Below, piece after piece: positions 1 through 9,907 of a DNA stretch of 64,000 nucleotides. The DNA lies in the NCBI RefSeq assembly GCF_900116285.1, contig NZ_FPAJ01000003.1, positions 475,978 through 539,977 of the forward strand, given 5' to 3'. Both the position numbers and the translations under genes were made by a program. Each line of letters starts with the position of its first letter. Within the stretch, counting starts at the first letter, position 1. The notes under the pieces are model-generated. The model made no database searches. It saw only the letters and a program-made list of their open reading frames with translations, and was not told where the DNA came from. The DNA is from Sulfitobacter marinus. GTDB taxonomy: Bacteria > Pseudomonadota > Alphaproteobacteria > Rhodobacterales > Rhodobacteraceae.

Positions 1-82
1 GTTACGGTTGCGGCCTGATTATTGGGCGGATCGTGGCGGTATGGACGGCTTTTATATTGCGTGTTTGCGCAAAGCGGGCTGA
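1..82 (+). CDS. rsmB: 16S rRNA m5C967 methyltransferase RsmB, 3' end only
   Basis: The open frame from base 2 to the TGA at 80-82 reads LRPDYWADRGGMDGFYIACL then RKAG. The GGMDGF(F/Y)xACLRK ending is characteristic of RsmB/NOP2-type rRNA cytosine-C5 methyltransferases. Only the last 26 codons are in the window, so the catalytic cysteines cannot be checked. The rsmB-heparinase-purH order is common in Rhodobacteraceae (from memory), which supports the call. About 118 bases separate it from the next start. Confidence 0.8.
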   Translation, partial: LRLRPDYWADRGGMDGFYIACLRKAG

Positions 83-200
83 TGGTTTTGCCTGAAAAGG
101 CTGGGCTGCAAAAACTGTCGGTCAAAATGCGGTGACTTGGGGGAAATCTGCGCGTATGGTTTCTCAAACGCCACCAGAGCGTACAGGGACAGCAGTAATG

Positions 201-1946
201 ATGAGTACCAGTTTTCACGCGCGAAAGACGCGTTTTTTGAATCGGTGGCACGCGCGTTCAGCGGCCAAGATGAACGTTCAGGCGAAGGGATTCGTATCCT
301 CGCCCGAGCCGCGCACGATTGGCTCTTTTGCCCGTGGCAGACAGCTTATTGCTGGCAATCTGCTATTTTCGGGCACGTTGATCCAAGCGCCCAATGCTGC
401 GTCGTTATGGGACGTGGCCATCCCGGATCACGATTTTGCCGAAGATATGCATGGGTTCGCGTGGTTGGATGATCTGGCCGCTGTCGGTGATCAAAAAGCC
501 CGCGAAACGGCGCAAAGATGGCTTTGGGGCTGGATCGATCAGTTCGGCGAAGGGCGCGGTATTGGCTGGACGCCCGATCTGACTGGGCGGCGATTGATCC
601 GCTGGATCAACCACGCCTTGTTTGTGCTGCGTGGCACGGAACAGGATCAAAGCGATGCTTTTTACCGGTCGTTGGCCAGACAGACCTATTTTCTGTCGCG
701 CCGTTGGCAGGCTACGGCCCCCGGATTGCCCCGTTTTGAGGCGTTAACCGGGTTGATTTACGCGGCTCTTTCATTGGAGGGGCTGGAAAACCTTGCCGAC
801 CCGGCGATCAAAGCCTTGGCGCGGGAATGCGATGCGAGGATCGATGAACAGGGCGGATTACCCACGCGCAACCCCGAAGAACTGTTGCAGGTATTTATGT
901 TGCTCAGCTGGGCTGCAGCGGCGCTAAGTGATGCAGGGCGCGGCACGCCCAAGGCGCATATGGCCGCGATCGAACGTATCGCGCCAACCTTGCGGACCCT
1001 GCGCCATTCGGACGGCAGTCTGGCACGGTTTCACGGCGGCGGACGCGGGGCCGAGGGGTGGCTGGATCACGCGTTATCGACAGCCAAGATCAAAACGCGG
1101 CAGCCCGACGGACTGTCGATGGGGTATGCGCGGCTTTCTGCGGGCCGCACCAGTGTCATCATTGATGCAAGCATACCGCCCAGCGGTGCGGAATCGATGA
1201 ACGCCCATGCCTCTGCCCTCGCGTTTGAGCTGACATCGGGGCGCAGGCCCTTGATCGTGAACTGCGGGTCGGGCGCATCCTTTGGCGCTGAATGGCGCAG
1301 GGCGGGGCGCGCGACGCCGTCGCATTCCACATTGTCGCTGGGAGGGTATTCCAGCGCACGATTGGCGGACCCGGATCGCCACACGGGCCACGAGGCGCTG
1401 ATTGAAGCGCCGACATATGTCCCAGTCGAGATTGAGACCGTCGGTGACGGCACCAAATTTCAGGGCGGCCACAATGGCTATGTCCCGGCGTTTGGATTAA
1501 CCCACGCCCGTACCATTGAGCTGACCCATGATGGCCGCGCCGTTGCTGGCGAAGACATGCTGCTGGCCATGGACGATCCCGAAAAGCGTCGGTTTGATCG
1601 TGAAATGGACGCGGTAAAACTGAAAGGCATCCCGTTCGAGATTCGTTTTCATTTGCATCCGGATGTTGATGCCACGCTTGATCTGGGCGGTGCCGCAATT
1701 TCGATGGCGCAGAAAAGCGGAGAGATTTGGGTATTCCGCCATGACGGCACCTATAAACTGTCTTTGGAACCAAGCGTTTACCTTGAACGCAATCGCCTGC
1801 GCCCCCGCGCATCATTGCAAATTGTGCTTGCCGGGCACGCGACAACATATGCAACGCGGGTCAGGTGGTCCTTGTCCAAAGCGCAGGAAACTGCGATTGG
1901 CGTGCGAGATCTGTCGTTAGACGATCCGTATGATGACCAAGACTGA
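201..1946 (+). CDS. Heparinase II/III family protein
   Basis: Predicted protein of 581 residues. The N-terminal half is rich in helices and Trp/Arg ([16 protein letters not shown], then a toroid-like region), and the C-terminal half is beta-rich ([40 protein letters not shown]), matching heparinase II/III-like polysaccharide lyases. Real substrate is unknown; in Rhodobacteraceae this gene sits in a housekeeping context and may act on cell-surface glycans. The ATG at 201 gives an N-terminus [15 protein letters not shown] typical of relatives; an ATG at 198 and a GTG at 132 are alternatives and no strong Shine-Dalgarno separates them. Its 3' end runs to within 17 bases of the purH start. No signal peptide is visible. 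Confidence 0.8.
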   Translation: MSTSFHARKTRFLNRWHARSAAKMNVQAKGFVSSPEPRTIGSFARGRQLIAGNLLFSGTLIQAPNAASLWDVAIPDHDFAEDMHGFAWLDDLAAVGDQKARETAQRWLWGWIDQFGEGRGIGWTPDLTGRRLIRWINHALFVLRGTEQDQSDAFYRSLARQTYFLSRRWQATAPGLPRFEALTGLIYAALSLEGLENLADPAIKALARECDARIDEQGGLPTRNPEELLQVFMLLSWAAAALSDAGRGTPKAHMAAIERIAPTLRTLRHSDGSLARFHGGGRGAEGWLDHALSTAKIKTRQPDGLSMGYARLSAGRTSVIIDASIPPSGAESMNAHASALAFELTSGRRPLIVNCGSGASFGAEWRRAGRATPSHSTLSLGGYSSARLADPDRHTGHEALIEAPTYVPVEIETVGDGTKFQGGHNGYVPAFGLTHARTIELTHDGRAVAGEDMLLAMDDPEKRRFDREMDAVKLKGIPFEIRFHLHPDVDATLDLGGAAISMAQKSGEIWVFRHDGTYKLSLEPSVYLERNRLRPRASLQIVLAGHATTYATRVRWSLSKAQETAIGVRDLSLDDPYDDQD

Positions 1947-1962
1947 CCCAAGGAACCCCATT

Positions 1963-3549
1963 ATGCCCGATCTGCACCCCGTATCCCGCGCGCTTCTTTC
2001 TGTTTCTGACAAGACCGGATTGGTCGAACTGGGGCAGGCGTTGGTGTCCCACGGGGTCGAACTGCTTAGCACCGGCGGGACCGCCAAAGCATTGCGCGAT
2101 GCAGGGTTGGCCGTCAAAGACGTGTCCGAGGTTACAGGCTTTCCTGAAATGATGGATGGCCGCGTCAAGACGCTGCACCCGGTGGTACACGGTGGATTGC
2201 TGGCCTTGCGCGATAATGACGAACATGTCGCGGCGATGGATCAGCACGGGATCGGCGCAATCGATTTGGTCGTGGTCAATCTGTACCCGTTCGAAGAAAC
2301 AGTCGCCAAAGGGGCCGAATACGACGAGGTGATCGAGAACATCGATATCGGTGGCCCTGCGATGATCCGCTCTGCCGCGAAAAACCATGGCTTTGTGAAT
2401 GTGATCGTCGATGTCGAAGATTACGATGTGGTGATCAAGGAGTTGGGCGAAAACAACGGTCAGACATCTTACGCCCTGCGTCAGCGTTTGGCACAAACAG
2501 CCTATGCCCGCACGGCGGCCTATGACACCGCCGTTAGCACATGGATGGCAGCACAGGTGGATGGCACGCCCCGGCGTCGCACGGTGGGTGGCACATTGGC
2601 GCAGACCTTGCGCTATGGCGAAAACCCGCATCAGTTGGCGGCGTTCTACACCGATGGATCGAACCGCCCCGGCGTTGCCACAGCAACACAGCATCAGGGC
2701 AAAGAACTGTCCTATAACAACATCAACGACACCGACGCGGCTTACGAGCTGGTCAGCGAATTTGATCCGGCCCAAGGGCCGGCCTGTGCGATCATCAAGC
2801 ACGCGAACCCTTGCGGTGTGGCACGCGGTACGTCGATGGTGGATGCCTATTCGCGTGCATTCGATTGCGACCGGACATCGGCCTTTGGTGGTATTATCGC
2901 ATTGAACCAGACGCTTGATGGTGAAACCGCCGAAGCGATCAGCGAAATATTTACCGAAGTGGTGATCGCCCCTGGCGCGACTGACGATGCCAAAGCGATC
3001 TTTGCCAAGAAAAAGAACCTGCGCCTGCTGACCACCAATGGTCTGGCGGACCCTTCGGTGGCTGCGCTGGCGTTTCGCCAAGTGTCGGGCGGCTATCTGG
3101 TGCAGGACAAGGACGTTGGCCGGATCGCCATGGATGATCTGAAAATCGTGACCAAGCGCCAACCATCGGATCAGGAACTGGCGGATATGATGTTTGCCTG
3201 GACGGTTGCCAAACACGTGAAATCCAACGCGATCATCTATGTCAAGGACGGCGCAACCGTGGGTGTGGGTGCCGGCCAGATGAGCCGCGTCGACAGCACG
3301 CGCATCGCGGCCCGCAAGGCCCAAGATATGGCCGAAGTCATGGGCTTGCCCGCGCCATTGACGCAAGGGTCGGTTGTGGCATCTGATGCGTTCTTCCCCT
3401 TTGCGGACGGTTTGATCACCGCGGCCGAAGCAGGCGCGACTGCGCTTATTCAGCCGGGCGGATCCATGCGCGACGACGAAGTGATTGCAGCGGCGGATGA
3501 GGCTGGGCTGGCTATGGTCTTTACCGGCATGCGCCATTTCCGGCACTAA
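1963..3549 (+). CDS. purH: Bifunctional AICAR formyltransferase / IMP cyclohydrolase
   Basis: Catalyses the last two steps of de novo IMP synthesis in the cytosol. The product of 528 residues matches the usual length (about 529). An N-terminal methylglyoxal-synthase-like fold carries SVSDKTGL and VHGGLLALR. The C-terminal AICAR formyltransferase domain carries the catalytic Lys-His in [11 protein letters not shown], then [25 protein letters not shown] in pieces and the conserved ending [12 protein letters not shown]. The ATG at 1963 is chosen because AAGGA lies 8 bases upstream; an in-frame ATG at 1930 would overlap the preceding gene. It leads a cluster with lspA 28 bases downstream. Confidence 0.97.
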   Translation: MPDLHPVSRALLSVSDKTGLVELGQALVSHGVELLSTGGTAKALRDAGLAVKDVSEVTGFPEMMDGRVKTLHPVVHGGLLALRDNDEHVAAMDQHGIGAIDLVVVNLYPFEETVAKGAEYDEVIENIDIGGPAMIRSAAKNHGFVNVIVDVEDYDVVIKELGENNGQTSYALRQRLAQTAYARTAAYDTAVSTWMAAQVDGTPRRRTVGGTLAQTLRYGENPHQLAAFYTDGSNRPGVATATQHQGKELSYNNINDTDAAYELVSEFDPAQGPACAIIKHANPCGVARGTSMVDAYSRAFDCDRTSAFGGIIALNQTLDGETAEAISEIFTEVVIAPGATDDAKAIFAKKKNLRLLTTNGLADPSVAALAFRQVSGGYLVQDKDVGRIAMDDLKIVTKRQPSDQELADMMFAWTVAKHVKSNAIIYVKDGATVGVGAGQMSRVDSTRIAARKAQDMAEVMGLPAPLTQGSVVASDAFFPFADGLITAAEAGATALIQPGGSMRDDEVIAAADEAGLAMVFTGMRHFRH

Positions 3550-3577
3550 CGGTCAAAGCACAGCAAAAAGGGTCGGT

Positions 3578-4075
3578 ATGCGTATCATTTTCTGGGCGGG
3601 TTTTGCCGCCTTCATTCTGGATCAGCTTAGTAAATACATCGTGATCCACATGATGGAGCTAAGCCGCATCCGTGTGATTGATGTGCTGCCGCCCCTGATC
3701 AATTTCCGCTATGGCGAGAACCGCGGTATCAATTTCGGTCTGTTTGGCGATGGGTCCGACGCAAGCCGGTGGATATTGATCGCGCTGGCCTGCGCGATAT
3801 GTGTCGGTATTCTGGTTTGGGCCTACCGCCATACCTTGGGCTATTGGGCCAAGGTCAGCGCGGGCTTGCTGATTGGTGGTGCATTGGCAAATGTCGTTGA
3901 TCGGCTGCTCTATGGCTATGTCCTCGATTTCCTGAATATGTCCTGCTGCGGGATCAACAACCCTTTCGTGTTCAACATCGCGGATGTGTTTATCTTTGCA
4001 GGCGCGATCGGGTTGATTTTCTTGACCCCAGATCCCAGGGTTTCGCCTCGTAAGTCCGCCAAAAAAGGCCAGTGA
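3578..4075 (+). CDS. lspA: Lipoprotein signal peptidase II
   Basis: An inner-membrane aspartyl protease of 165 residues that removes signal peptides from diacylglyceryl-prolipoproteins. Four hydrophobic segments are visible. Family motifs are present: YGENRGINFGLF, then the catalytic aspartates in NVVDRLLYGYVLDF and FNIADVFIF. The ATG at 3578 follows AAAAAGGG and leaves 28 bases after purH; an open frame extends further upstream into purH but has no family similarity. The next gene encodes a lipoprotein with a lipobox, a probable substrate of this enzyme. Confidence 0.95.
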   Translation: MRIIFWAGFAAFILDQLSKYIVIHMMELSRIRVIDVLPPLINFRYGENRGINFGLFGDGSDASRWILIALACAICVGILVWAYRHTLGYWAKVSAGLLIGGALANVVDRLLYGYVLDFLNMSCCGINNPFVFNIADVFIFAGAIGLIFLTPDPRVSPRKSAKKGQ

Positions 4076-4126
4076 CAATAGCCATCTGCCTGCGTTAGGT
4101 ATGTGCAGACCTCAAGGAGATCCGTC

Positions 4127-4630
4127 ATGCGCATTGTCGCCGCTCTTGTTTTGATATCGCTCGCGCTTGCGGGCTGTGCCAACGATGGCCTGCGCGACAT
4201 TCGTGGATCGGCAATGGGCCCTGACGAATTCCTGGTTCAGCCTGTGAAACCCTTGGCTGAACCCGCCAATTACACGGATTTACCACCGCCCACACCCGGT
4301 CAGGCCAATCTGACAGACCGCAGTGCGATTTCCGAAGGTATCGTAGCCTTTGGAGGTCGCCCCGAGGCCACAGCGGGCGGCATTCCGGCCAGTGATGGCG
4401 CGTTGGTTCAGCAGGCCAGCCGCTTTGGCGTCGCCCCTTCAATCCGCCAGGAACTGGCCGAAGAGGACGCGGCATTCCGCAAACGCAGAGGGCGGTTCAC
4501 GCAGTTCAAAATCGTCTCGACGGATCGCTACAATCAAGTGTACCGCCGTCAATCTCTAGATGCTGAAACCGAGGCCGCGCGCTGGCGCCGGGCTGGCGCA
4601 CGCACGCCTTCTGCCCCTCCGGCCGAGTAA
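4127..4630 (+). CDS. DUF3035 outer-membrane lipoprotein, BamF type
   Basis: Predicted protein of 167 residues with a classical lipoprotein signal: MRIVAALVLISLALAGC, cleavage before Cys17. After the lipobox comes GPDEFLVQPVKPLAEPANYTDLPPPTPG, split here by a proline-rich linker, typical of DUF3035. That family was described as BamF, an accessory lipoprotein of the alphaproteobacterial beta-barrel assembly machine (from memory). AAGGAG at 4114-4119 fixes the ATG at 4127. It follows lspA directly and precedes two periplasmic M16 peptidases, so the cluster is concerned with the cell envelope. The C-terminal half is charged and probably helical. Confidence 0.8.
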   Translation: MRIVAALVLISLALAGCANDGLRDIRGSAMGPDEFLVQPVKPLAEPANYTDLPPPTPGQANLTDRSAISEGIVAFGGRPEATAGGIPASDGALVQQASRFGVAPSIRQELAEEDAAFRKRRGRFTQFKIVSTDRYNQVYRRQSLDAETEAARWRRAGARTPSAPPAE

Positions 4631-4753
4631 TCGTTTCTGCGCATCCTGCCGCGTCTGGCGGGGCCTGCGTCATTACAAATCTGTTAGGTCTCTTGATCGC
4701 CCGCCACGGAGGCGTAAGTAAGGTCGCACAGGACCCTGCTTAAAGGACCAACC

Positions 4754-6097
4754 ATGATCAGATTTCCGGCTCTCGCCGCGTTCGTTTCGTTTTTGCTGCC
4801 CTCCTCGGCGGGCCTTGCGGCGCAGAATGAGGCCGTAACCCATTTCACCTTGGACAACGGGATGGAAGTTGTGGTCATCGAAGATCACCGCTCCCCTTCG
4901 GTTCAGCAAATGGTCTGGTATCGGGCAGGATCTGCGGACGAGCCCAAAGGATCGTCCGGCGTCGCGCATTTCCTTGAACATCTCTTGTTCAAAGCCACTG
5001 ATAAAATGGAATCCGGTGAATTCTCGGCAACGGTGGCCAAGAATGGTGGCCGTGACAACGCATTTACCAGCTATGATTATACGGCCTATTTCCAACGTGT
5101 TGCCGCCGACCGTTTGGAGTTGATGATGCAAATGGAATCGGACCGGATGCGCAACATCCGCCTGACCCATGACGACATCGAAACCGAGCGCGACGTTATC
5201 ATCGAAGAGCGCAATCAACGTACCGAAAATAGCCCAGGTGCCCTGTTTCAAGAACAGATGAGCGCGGCGCAATATCTGAACCATCAATATGGCGCGCCGG
5301 TGATTGGCTGGATGCACGAAATGCAAACGCTTGATCTGGAAGACGCGCTTGGTTTTTACGAGCTGTATTATTCGCCCAACAACGCGATTTTGGTGGTGTC
5401 TGGCGATGTGGAGCCAGCGAAAGTCCATCGCCTTGCCAAGCAATATTACGGCGTGATCCCGGCCAACCCCGATCTGCCAGAGCGGCTGCGCACCCAAGAG
5501 CCGCCACAAACCGCCGAACGGCGCGTCATTTTTCGGGACTCGCGTGTTGCGCAGGAATACATCAGCCGGTCCTATCTGGCGCAGGAACGTGATCCGGGCA
5601 ATCAAAAGACAGCTGCCGCTTTGACGATACTTGCCGAAATTCTGGGCGGTGGTACAACGTCCTATCTGGCGGAAAAGCTGCAGTTTGATACACAGATCGC
5701 CACCTATTCTTCGGCCTATTACCGAGGTCAGGCTTTGGATGACACAACGTTTAATTTGGTGGTTGTGCCGCGCTTGGACGTGACATTGGAAGCGGCAGAA
5801 GACGCTATGGATGCTGCGGTTTCGACCTTTCTGGAAGAGGGCGTTGACCCCGAGCAACTGGAGCGTATTAAAGCGCAATTGCGGGCCGATCAGGTATACT
5901 CTCGTGACAGTGCAGAGAAGGTGGCCAACCGTTATGGCAGTGCATTGGCGATCGGGTTGAGCGTACAGGATGTGCAAGACTGGCCGGATATCCTTGAAGC
6001 CGTCACAGCCGAGGATATCATGCAAGCCGCCCGCGATGTGTTTGACTGCGAGGCATCAGTTACCGGATGGCTGATGCGCGAAGAGGTGACCCAATGA
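4754..6097 (+). CDS. Periplasmic M16 zinc metallopeptidase, catalytic member
   Basis: Predicted protein of 447 residues beginning with a signal peptide (MIRFPALAAFVSFLLPSSAG). The inverted zinc motif HxxEH is intact as H72-F-L-E75-H76, and the distal glutamate lies in ETERDVIIEERNQR, so this is an active pitrilysin/insulinase-type peptidase. The R/Y substrate-binding region (around residues 300-320, GGGTTSYLAEKL) is also present. It is directly followed, with a 4-base ATGA overlap, by a second M16 gene without the zinc motif, the usual two-subunit arrangement. The physiological substrate is unknown. ATG at 4754 is preceded by AAAGGACC. Confidence 0.93.
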   Translation: MIRFPALAAFVSFLLPSSAGLAAQNEAVTHFTLDNGMEVVVIEDHRSPSVQQMVWYRAGSADEPKGSSGVAHFLEHLLFKATDKMESGEFSATVAKNGGRDNAFTSYDYTAYFQRVAADRLELMMQMESDRMRNIRLTHDDIETERDVIIEERNQRTENSPGALFQEQMSAAQYLNHQYGAPVIGWMHEMQTLDLEDALGFYELYYSPNNAILVVSGDVEPAKVHRLAKQYYGVIPANPDLPERLRTQEPPQTAERRVIFRDSRVAQEYISRSYLAQERDPGNQKTAAALTILAEILGGGTTSYLAEKLQFDTQIATYSSAYYRGQALDDTTFNLVVVPRLDVTLEAAEDAMDAAVSTFLEEGVDPEQLERIKAQLRADQVYSRDSAEKVANRYGSALAIGLSVQDVQDWPDILEAVTAEDIMQAARDVFDCEASVTGWLMREEVTQ

Positions 6098-7410
6098 GAC
6101 TGATTTACGCATTTGTTGTGACCGTGCTGCTGGCCGTGCCAGCCCGGGCCGAGGTTAACATTCAAGAGGTGACATCACCCGGAGGTTTGACGGCGTGGCT
6201 GGTGCAAGAGCCATCGATTCCCTTTGTCGCGCTGGACATTTCTTTTCGCGGTGGTGCGTCTCTTGAGGGAGCCGATAAACGAGGCGCGATCAATCTGATG
6301 ACGGCCCTGTTGGAAGAAGGCGCAGGCAGCATGGATTCGCGGGAATTCGCACGCGCAGCGGAGGGGCTGGCCACAAGTTTCAGGTTCAGCGTCAGCGATG
6401 ATGAACTGAACGTATCGGCGCGGTTCCTCACCGAAAATCAGGATGCGTCGGTGGCACTGCTAAAAGAAGCCCTGCAAAACCCCAGCTTTAATGCAGACGC
6501 GATTGAGCGGGTGCGTGATCAGGTGTTGTCAAACATCCGGTCGAGCGCAAAAGACCCAGGCGACATCGCACGTAAAACCATGGATGAATTGCTTTATGGT
6601 GATCATCCCTATGGCACTTCTTTAAGTGGGTCGGTCGAGACGGTGACGGCCTTGACCCGCGATGATCTGGTGACCGCACATCGTGATGTGCTGGCCCGCG
6701 ATCGTATTTTTATTGGTGCAGCGGGCGACATAACCCCGCAAGCATTGGGCCTGCTGCTGGATGAGTTGCTGGGCGGATTACCAAAAACAGGCGCCCCAAT
6801 GCCGCCGGTTGCAAAGCTGCGCATTCCCTCAGGGATCACTGTCGTTGATTTCGCCACGCCGCAATCTGTGGCGCTATTTGCGCAAAAGGGGATCGAACAG
6901 AAGGATGACGATTGGTTCGCCGCCACCGTTATGAACCAGATCTTGGGCGGGGGATCTTTTGAAAGCCGTATGATGACCGAAGTGCGCGAAAAACGCGGGC
7001 TGACCTATGGGGTTTATTCCTATCTGGTCCCGATGGAGTTGGCTGCAACCTACCAAGGGTCCGTCAGCTCGGCCAATGATCGCATCGCAGATGCCATAAG
7101 CGTGATCCGCGATGAATGGCAAAAGATGGCTGAAAACGGTGCCACCGTGCAAGAGCTGGAAGACGCCAAGACCTACATCACAGGATCTTATCCGCTGCGC
7201 TTTGACGGAAACCAGCAGATTGCGGGTATTCTGGTTGGGATGCAGATGCTGGGCCTGCCCATCGATTACATCGCAACCCGCAACGACAAAGTTGACGCAG
7301 TCACCCTAGAAGATGTGCGCCGCGTCGCGGGGGAGCTGCTGGACCCCGATGGTTTGGCGTTTGTCATTGTCGGCCAGCCCGAGGGGCTTGAGACGACGGC
7401 CGCCAACTAG
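6094..7410 (+). CDS. Periplasmic M16 family protein, non-catalytic partner
   Basis: Predicted protein of 438 residues with signal peptide MRLIYAFVVTVLLAVPARA. At the position of the zinc motif it reads INLMTALLEEG, so HxxEH is absent and it cannot bind catalytic zinc in the usual way. The conserved R/Y pair region is kept (GGGSFESRMMTEVREKRGLTYG), which in M16B heterodimers contributes to substrate binding. The ATG at 6094 overlaps the stop of the catalytic partner (ATGA), implying translational coupling and a 1:1 complex. A 9-bp hairpin follows the stop. Confidence 0.92.
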   Translation: MRLIYAFVVTVLLAVPARAEVNIQEVTSPGGLTAWLVQEPSIPFVALDISFRGGASLEGADKRGAINLMTALLEEGAGSMDSREFARAAEGLATSFRFSVSDDELNVSARFLTENQDASVALLKEALQNPSFNADAIERVRDQVLSNIRSSAKDPGDIARKTMDELLYGDHPYGTSLSGSVETVTALTRDDLVTAHRDVLARDRIFIGAAGDITPQALGLLLDELLGGLPKTGAPMPPVAKLRIPSGITVVDFATPQSVALFAQKGIEQKDDDWFAATVMNQILGGGSFESRMMTEVREKRGLTYGVYSYLVPMELAATYQGSVSSANDRIADAISVIRDEWQKMAENGATVQELEDAKTYITGSYPLRFDGNQQIAGILVGMQMLGLPIDYIATRNDKVDAVTLEDVRRVAGELLDPDGLAFVIVGQPEGLETTAAN

Positions 7411-7452
7411 GCCGCGACCCAAATGAGGCGCTGACGCGCCGCATGATGTTTT

Positions 7453-7473
7453 GCCGGACCCTGTGGGTCCGGC
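7453..7473 (+). terminator. Hairpin after the M16 pair
   Basis: Perfect 9-bp stem (GCCGGACCC / GGGTCCGGC) with a TGT loop, 42 bases after the M16 stop. There is no U-tract, so it may be a Rho-assisted terminator or an mRNA 3'-end stabiliser. A copy of the dispersed intergenic repeat begins 3 bases later. Confidence 0.5.
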
Positions 7474-7475
7474 GT

Positions 7476-7508
7476 GCCTTCGGCGAGGATATTTATAAGC
7501 CAGAGAAG
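7476..7508 (+). repeat. Dispersed intergenic repeat, copy 1
   Basis: Consists of GCCTTCGGCGAGGATATTT followed by ATAAGCCAGAGAAG. It lies between the convergent M16 and ALDH16 genes, directly behind a hairpin. It is one of six copies in this window built from a GGCGAGGATATTT block and a GAGCCAGAGAAG block. Confidence 0.8.
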
Positions 7509-7518
7509 ATATTCGGAC

Positions 7519-9858
7519 TTATTCGCCGTAGGGGATCCAGATGTTTTTCACTTCCGTGGATGCCTGAAGGAATGCGTGTCCTTCGCCGGATGTGCTGTAC
7601 CAGTCGCGGGCTTGGCCGTTGTTGACCCATGTCCGTTTGAGGTTTTGCGCCGAGGCCTGTTCGATCAACTGGCTGAGCGGTTCGGCACCAAAGCTCCAGA
7701 CCGCATCGACATCCATATGACGCGCCATGGTTTCGGCAAGGTCAGGGTGCGGGCCCGTCAGGATATTGACCACGCCTGCTGGGACATCTGAAGTTTCCAG
7801 CACTTGCACGAAATCGGTTGCTGATAGTGGGAATGGCGAGCTGGCGGCCAGAATGACGCGGTTGCCCATGGCGATGGCGGGGGCCATGCACGAGATTAGG
7901 CCAAGCAAGGGGGCCTCGTCCGGGCAGATGGTGCCGATAACGCCCACCGGTTCTTTCATGGCGAGCGCTACGCCGCGAATGGGGACACCGTGTACTTGCC
8001 CATCATATTTGTCGGCCCATGCGGCATAGGTGAATAGGCGGCTGATCGATGCGGCGACCTCTTTTGCGCCGGATTTGCCGCCTTGCATGGCGTCAAGCCT
8101 CCCCGCGAATTCGTCGCTTCGGGCGGCGAGATTTTCCGCGATGTAATACAGGATTTGCGCCCGCAGGTGTCCTGTTGTTTTGCTCCATCCTTTTGCGGCA
8201 TGGGCGGCTTCGACTGCGTTGCGCACGTCTTTGCGGCTGGCCAAGGATACATGGCCCAACAGCCCGCCGGATTTGCCCCAGACCGGCGCGGATTGCCCGC
8301 CGTCCGGGCGCGCCTGTTTCCCGCCGATGTAAAGTTTTGCGGTGCGATCTATGCCGCTTTCTGGGCTACCCTTTCCCTGCATCGGCGCAGGTGTTTTCAG
8401 GTGCTTCGGATCAGCTTTAGGCTTGGTATAGGCGGCCAAACCTTCCCAGCCGCCTTCGCGGCCAAAGCCGCTTTCGCGCACGCCACCGAACCCGGCTGCG
8501 GCGTCCAGCATATTGGTGCCGTTGATCCAGACCACACCTGCAACCAGCTTGGGTGCAATATCAAGGGCAAGATTGATGTTTTCGGACCAGATCGTCGCGG
8601 CAAGGCCGTAACGGGTGTTATTTGCGACGGCAACGGCCTCTTCTGGGGTGCGGAAGGTCGTTGATACAAGAACGGGGCCAAAAATTTCCTCTTGCATCAA
8701 ACTGTCGGCAGGGTTGAGGCCCGTGATAAGCGTGGGTGGGTAGAAACAACCGTTGCTTGGAATATCGCCTGCAGTAAAGACGTCGCCAGCGGTGTTCGAC
8801 GCGACCAAATCAGTGACCCGTTGCACTTGGACAGGGTCTACCAGCGCGCCGACGTCAATGGATTTGTCCAGCGGGTTGCCAAGGCGCAGTTTTGCCATCC
8901 GGGCGCGCAGCTTGGCGTAAAAGCGGTCGGCAACGGGCTCGTGAACCAAAAGCCGTGAACCGGCGCAACAGACCTGTCCCTGATTGAACCAGATCGCATC
9001 CACCAGCCCCTCGACCGCGGAATCCAGATCAGCGTCGTCAAACACGATGTAAGGGGATTTCCCTCCCAGCTCGAGGGTTAGCGCCTTGCCGCTGCCTGCT
9101 GTTGTTTCGCGGATACGGCGGCCTACGGCTGTCGACCCGGTAAACGCTATTTTATCTACATCGGCGTTCACGATCATCTCACCAACAGCGCCATCACCGG
9201 TCACGATATTCAAGACACCTTTTGGCAACCCTGCCTGTTGGCAGAGATCGGCAAACATCATCGCGGTCAGGGAAGTGTATTCCGCAGGCTTCAACACCAC
9301 GGTGTTGCCCATGGCCAATGCCGGTGCCACCTTCCACGCCAACATCAGCAACGGGAAATTCCACGGAATAACCTGGCCACACACACCTAGCGCCTGCGCG
9401 TCCGGCAGTTCACTTTCCATCAGTTGCGCCATCCCGGCGTGATAATAGAAATGGCGTTGTGCCAAGGGGATATCAACATCGCGGGCTTCGCGGATCGGTT
9501 TGCCGTTGTCTAATGTCTCAAGCACTGCAAACAGACGGCTGTGTTTTTGCAGCAGTCGCGCAATCGCATAGAGGTATTTCGCACGTTCATGGCCTGACAG
9601 CTTGGCCCATTTGGGCTGCGCCTTGCGGGCTGCGGCGACGGCGGTATCAATCTCGCCCTGGGTAGCTTGGGTAAGGTTGGCCAACACGTTGCCATTCGCC
9701 GGATTGCGGCTTTCAAAGTCATCGCGGGGCTCTGTGAACGCACCATCGATGAAATGGCCGAAGCGGCTGCCCTGATCGACCAACCATGCCAGGGCATCAG
9801 CAGCGGATTCCGGGGCCATCCCATAGTCCATGGTCTCATAGATTTCGGAAACGCTCAT
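7519..9858 (-). CDS. ALDH16-type tandem aldehyde dehydrogenase
   Basis: Predicted protein of 779 residues with two aldehyde dehydrogenase domains. The first (about 25-490) has the full NAD-linked catalytic set: Glu263 in LELGGKSP and the nucleophile in GQVCCAGS (Cys297/298). The second (about 515-779) is shorter and has no catalytic Cys or Glu, reading WVNNGQARDWYST where the active site would end. This active-plus-pseudo layout is that of the ALDH16 superfamily, whose bacterial members were structurally studied in Loktanella (from memory). The ATG at 9858 is preferred; the frame is open to 9900. It follows deoC by 49 bases on the same strand, suggesting that it oxidises the acetaldehyde released by DeoC. 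Confidence 0.92.
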   Translation of the reverse strand: MSVSEIYETMDYGMAPESAADALAWLVDQGSRFGHFIDGAFTEPRDDFESRNPANGNVLANLTQATQGEIDTAVAAARKAQPKWAKLSGHERAKYLYAIARLLQKHSRLFAVLETLDNGKPIREARDVDIPLAQRHFYYHAGMAQLMESELPDAQALGVCGQVIPWNFPLLMLAWKVAPALAMGNTVVLKPAEYTSLTAMMFADLCQQAGLPKGVLNIVTGDGAVGEMIVNADVDKIAFTGSTAVGRRIRETTAGSGKALTLELGGKSPYIVFDDADLDSAVEGLVDAIWFNQGQVCCAGSRLLVHEPVADRFYAKLRARMAKLRLGNPLDKSIDVGALVDPVQVQRVTDLVASNTAGDVFTAGDIPSNGCFYPPTLITGLNPADSLMQEEIFGPVLVSTTFRTPEEAVAVANNTRYGLAATIWSENINLALDIAPKLVAGVVWINGTNMLDAAAGFGGVRESGFGREGGWEGLAAYTKPKADPKHLKTPAPMQGKGSPESGIDRTAKLYIGGKQARPDGGQSAPVWGKSGGLLGHVSLASRKDVRNAVEAAHAAKGWSKTTGHLRAQILYYIAENLAARSDEFAGRLDAMQGGKSGAKEVAASISRLFTYAAWADKYDGQVHGVPIRGVALAMKEPVGVIGTICPDEAPLLGLISCMAPAIAMGNRVILAASSPFPLSATDFVQVLETSDVPAGVVNILTGPHPDLAETMARHMDVDAVWSFGAEPLSQLIEQASAQNLKRTWVNNGQARDWYSTSGEGHAFLQASTEVKNIWIPYGE

Positions 9859-9907
9859 GGCTTCACCCTTTTTCAAATACTCAAATTCTACGCCCGCCAC
9901 ATGCGGT

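Noticed and set aside
1861..3546. Long minus-strand open frame (561 codons) opposite purH
   Set aside because: Composition is His/Arg/Gln-rich, it has no recognisable domain, and purH on the other strand is unambiguous. Open antisense frames are common at this G+C content.
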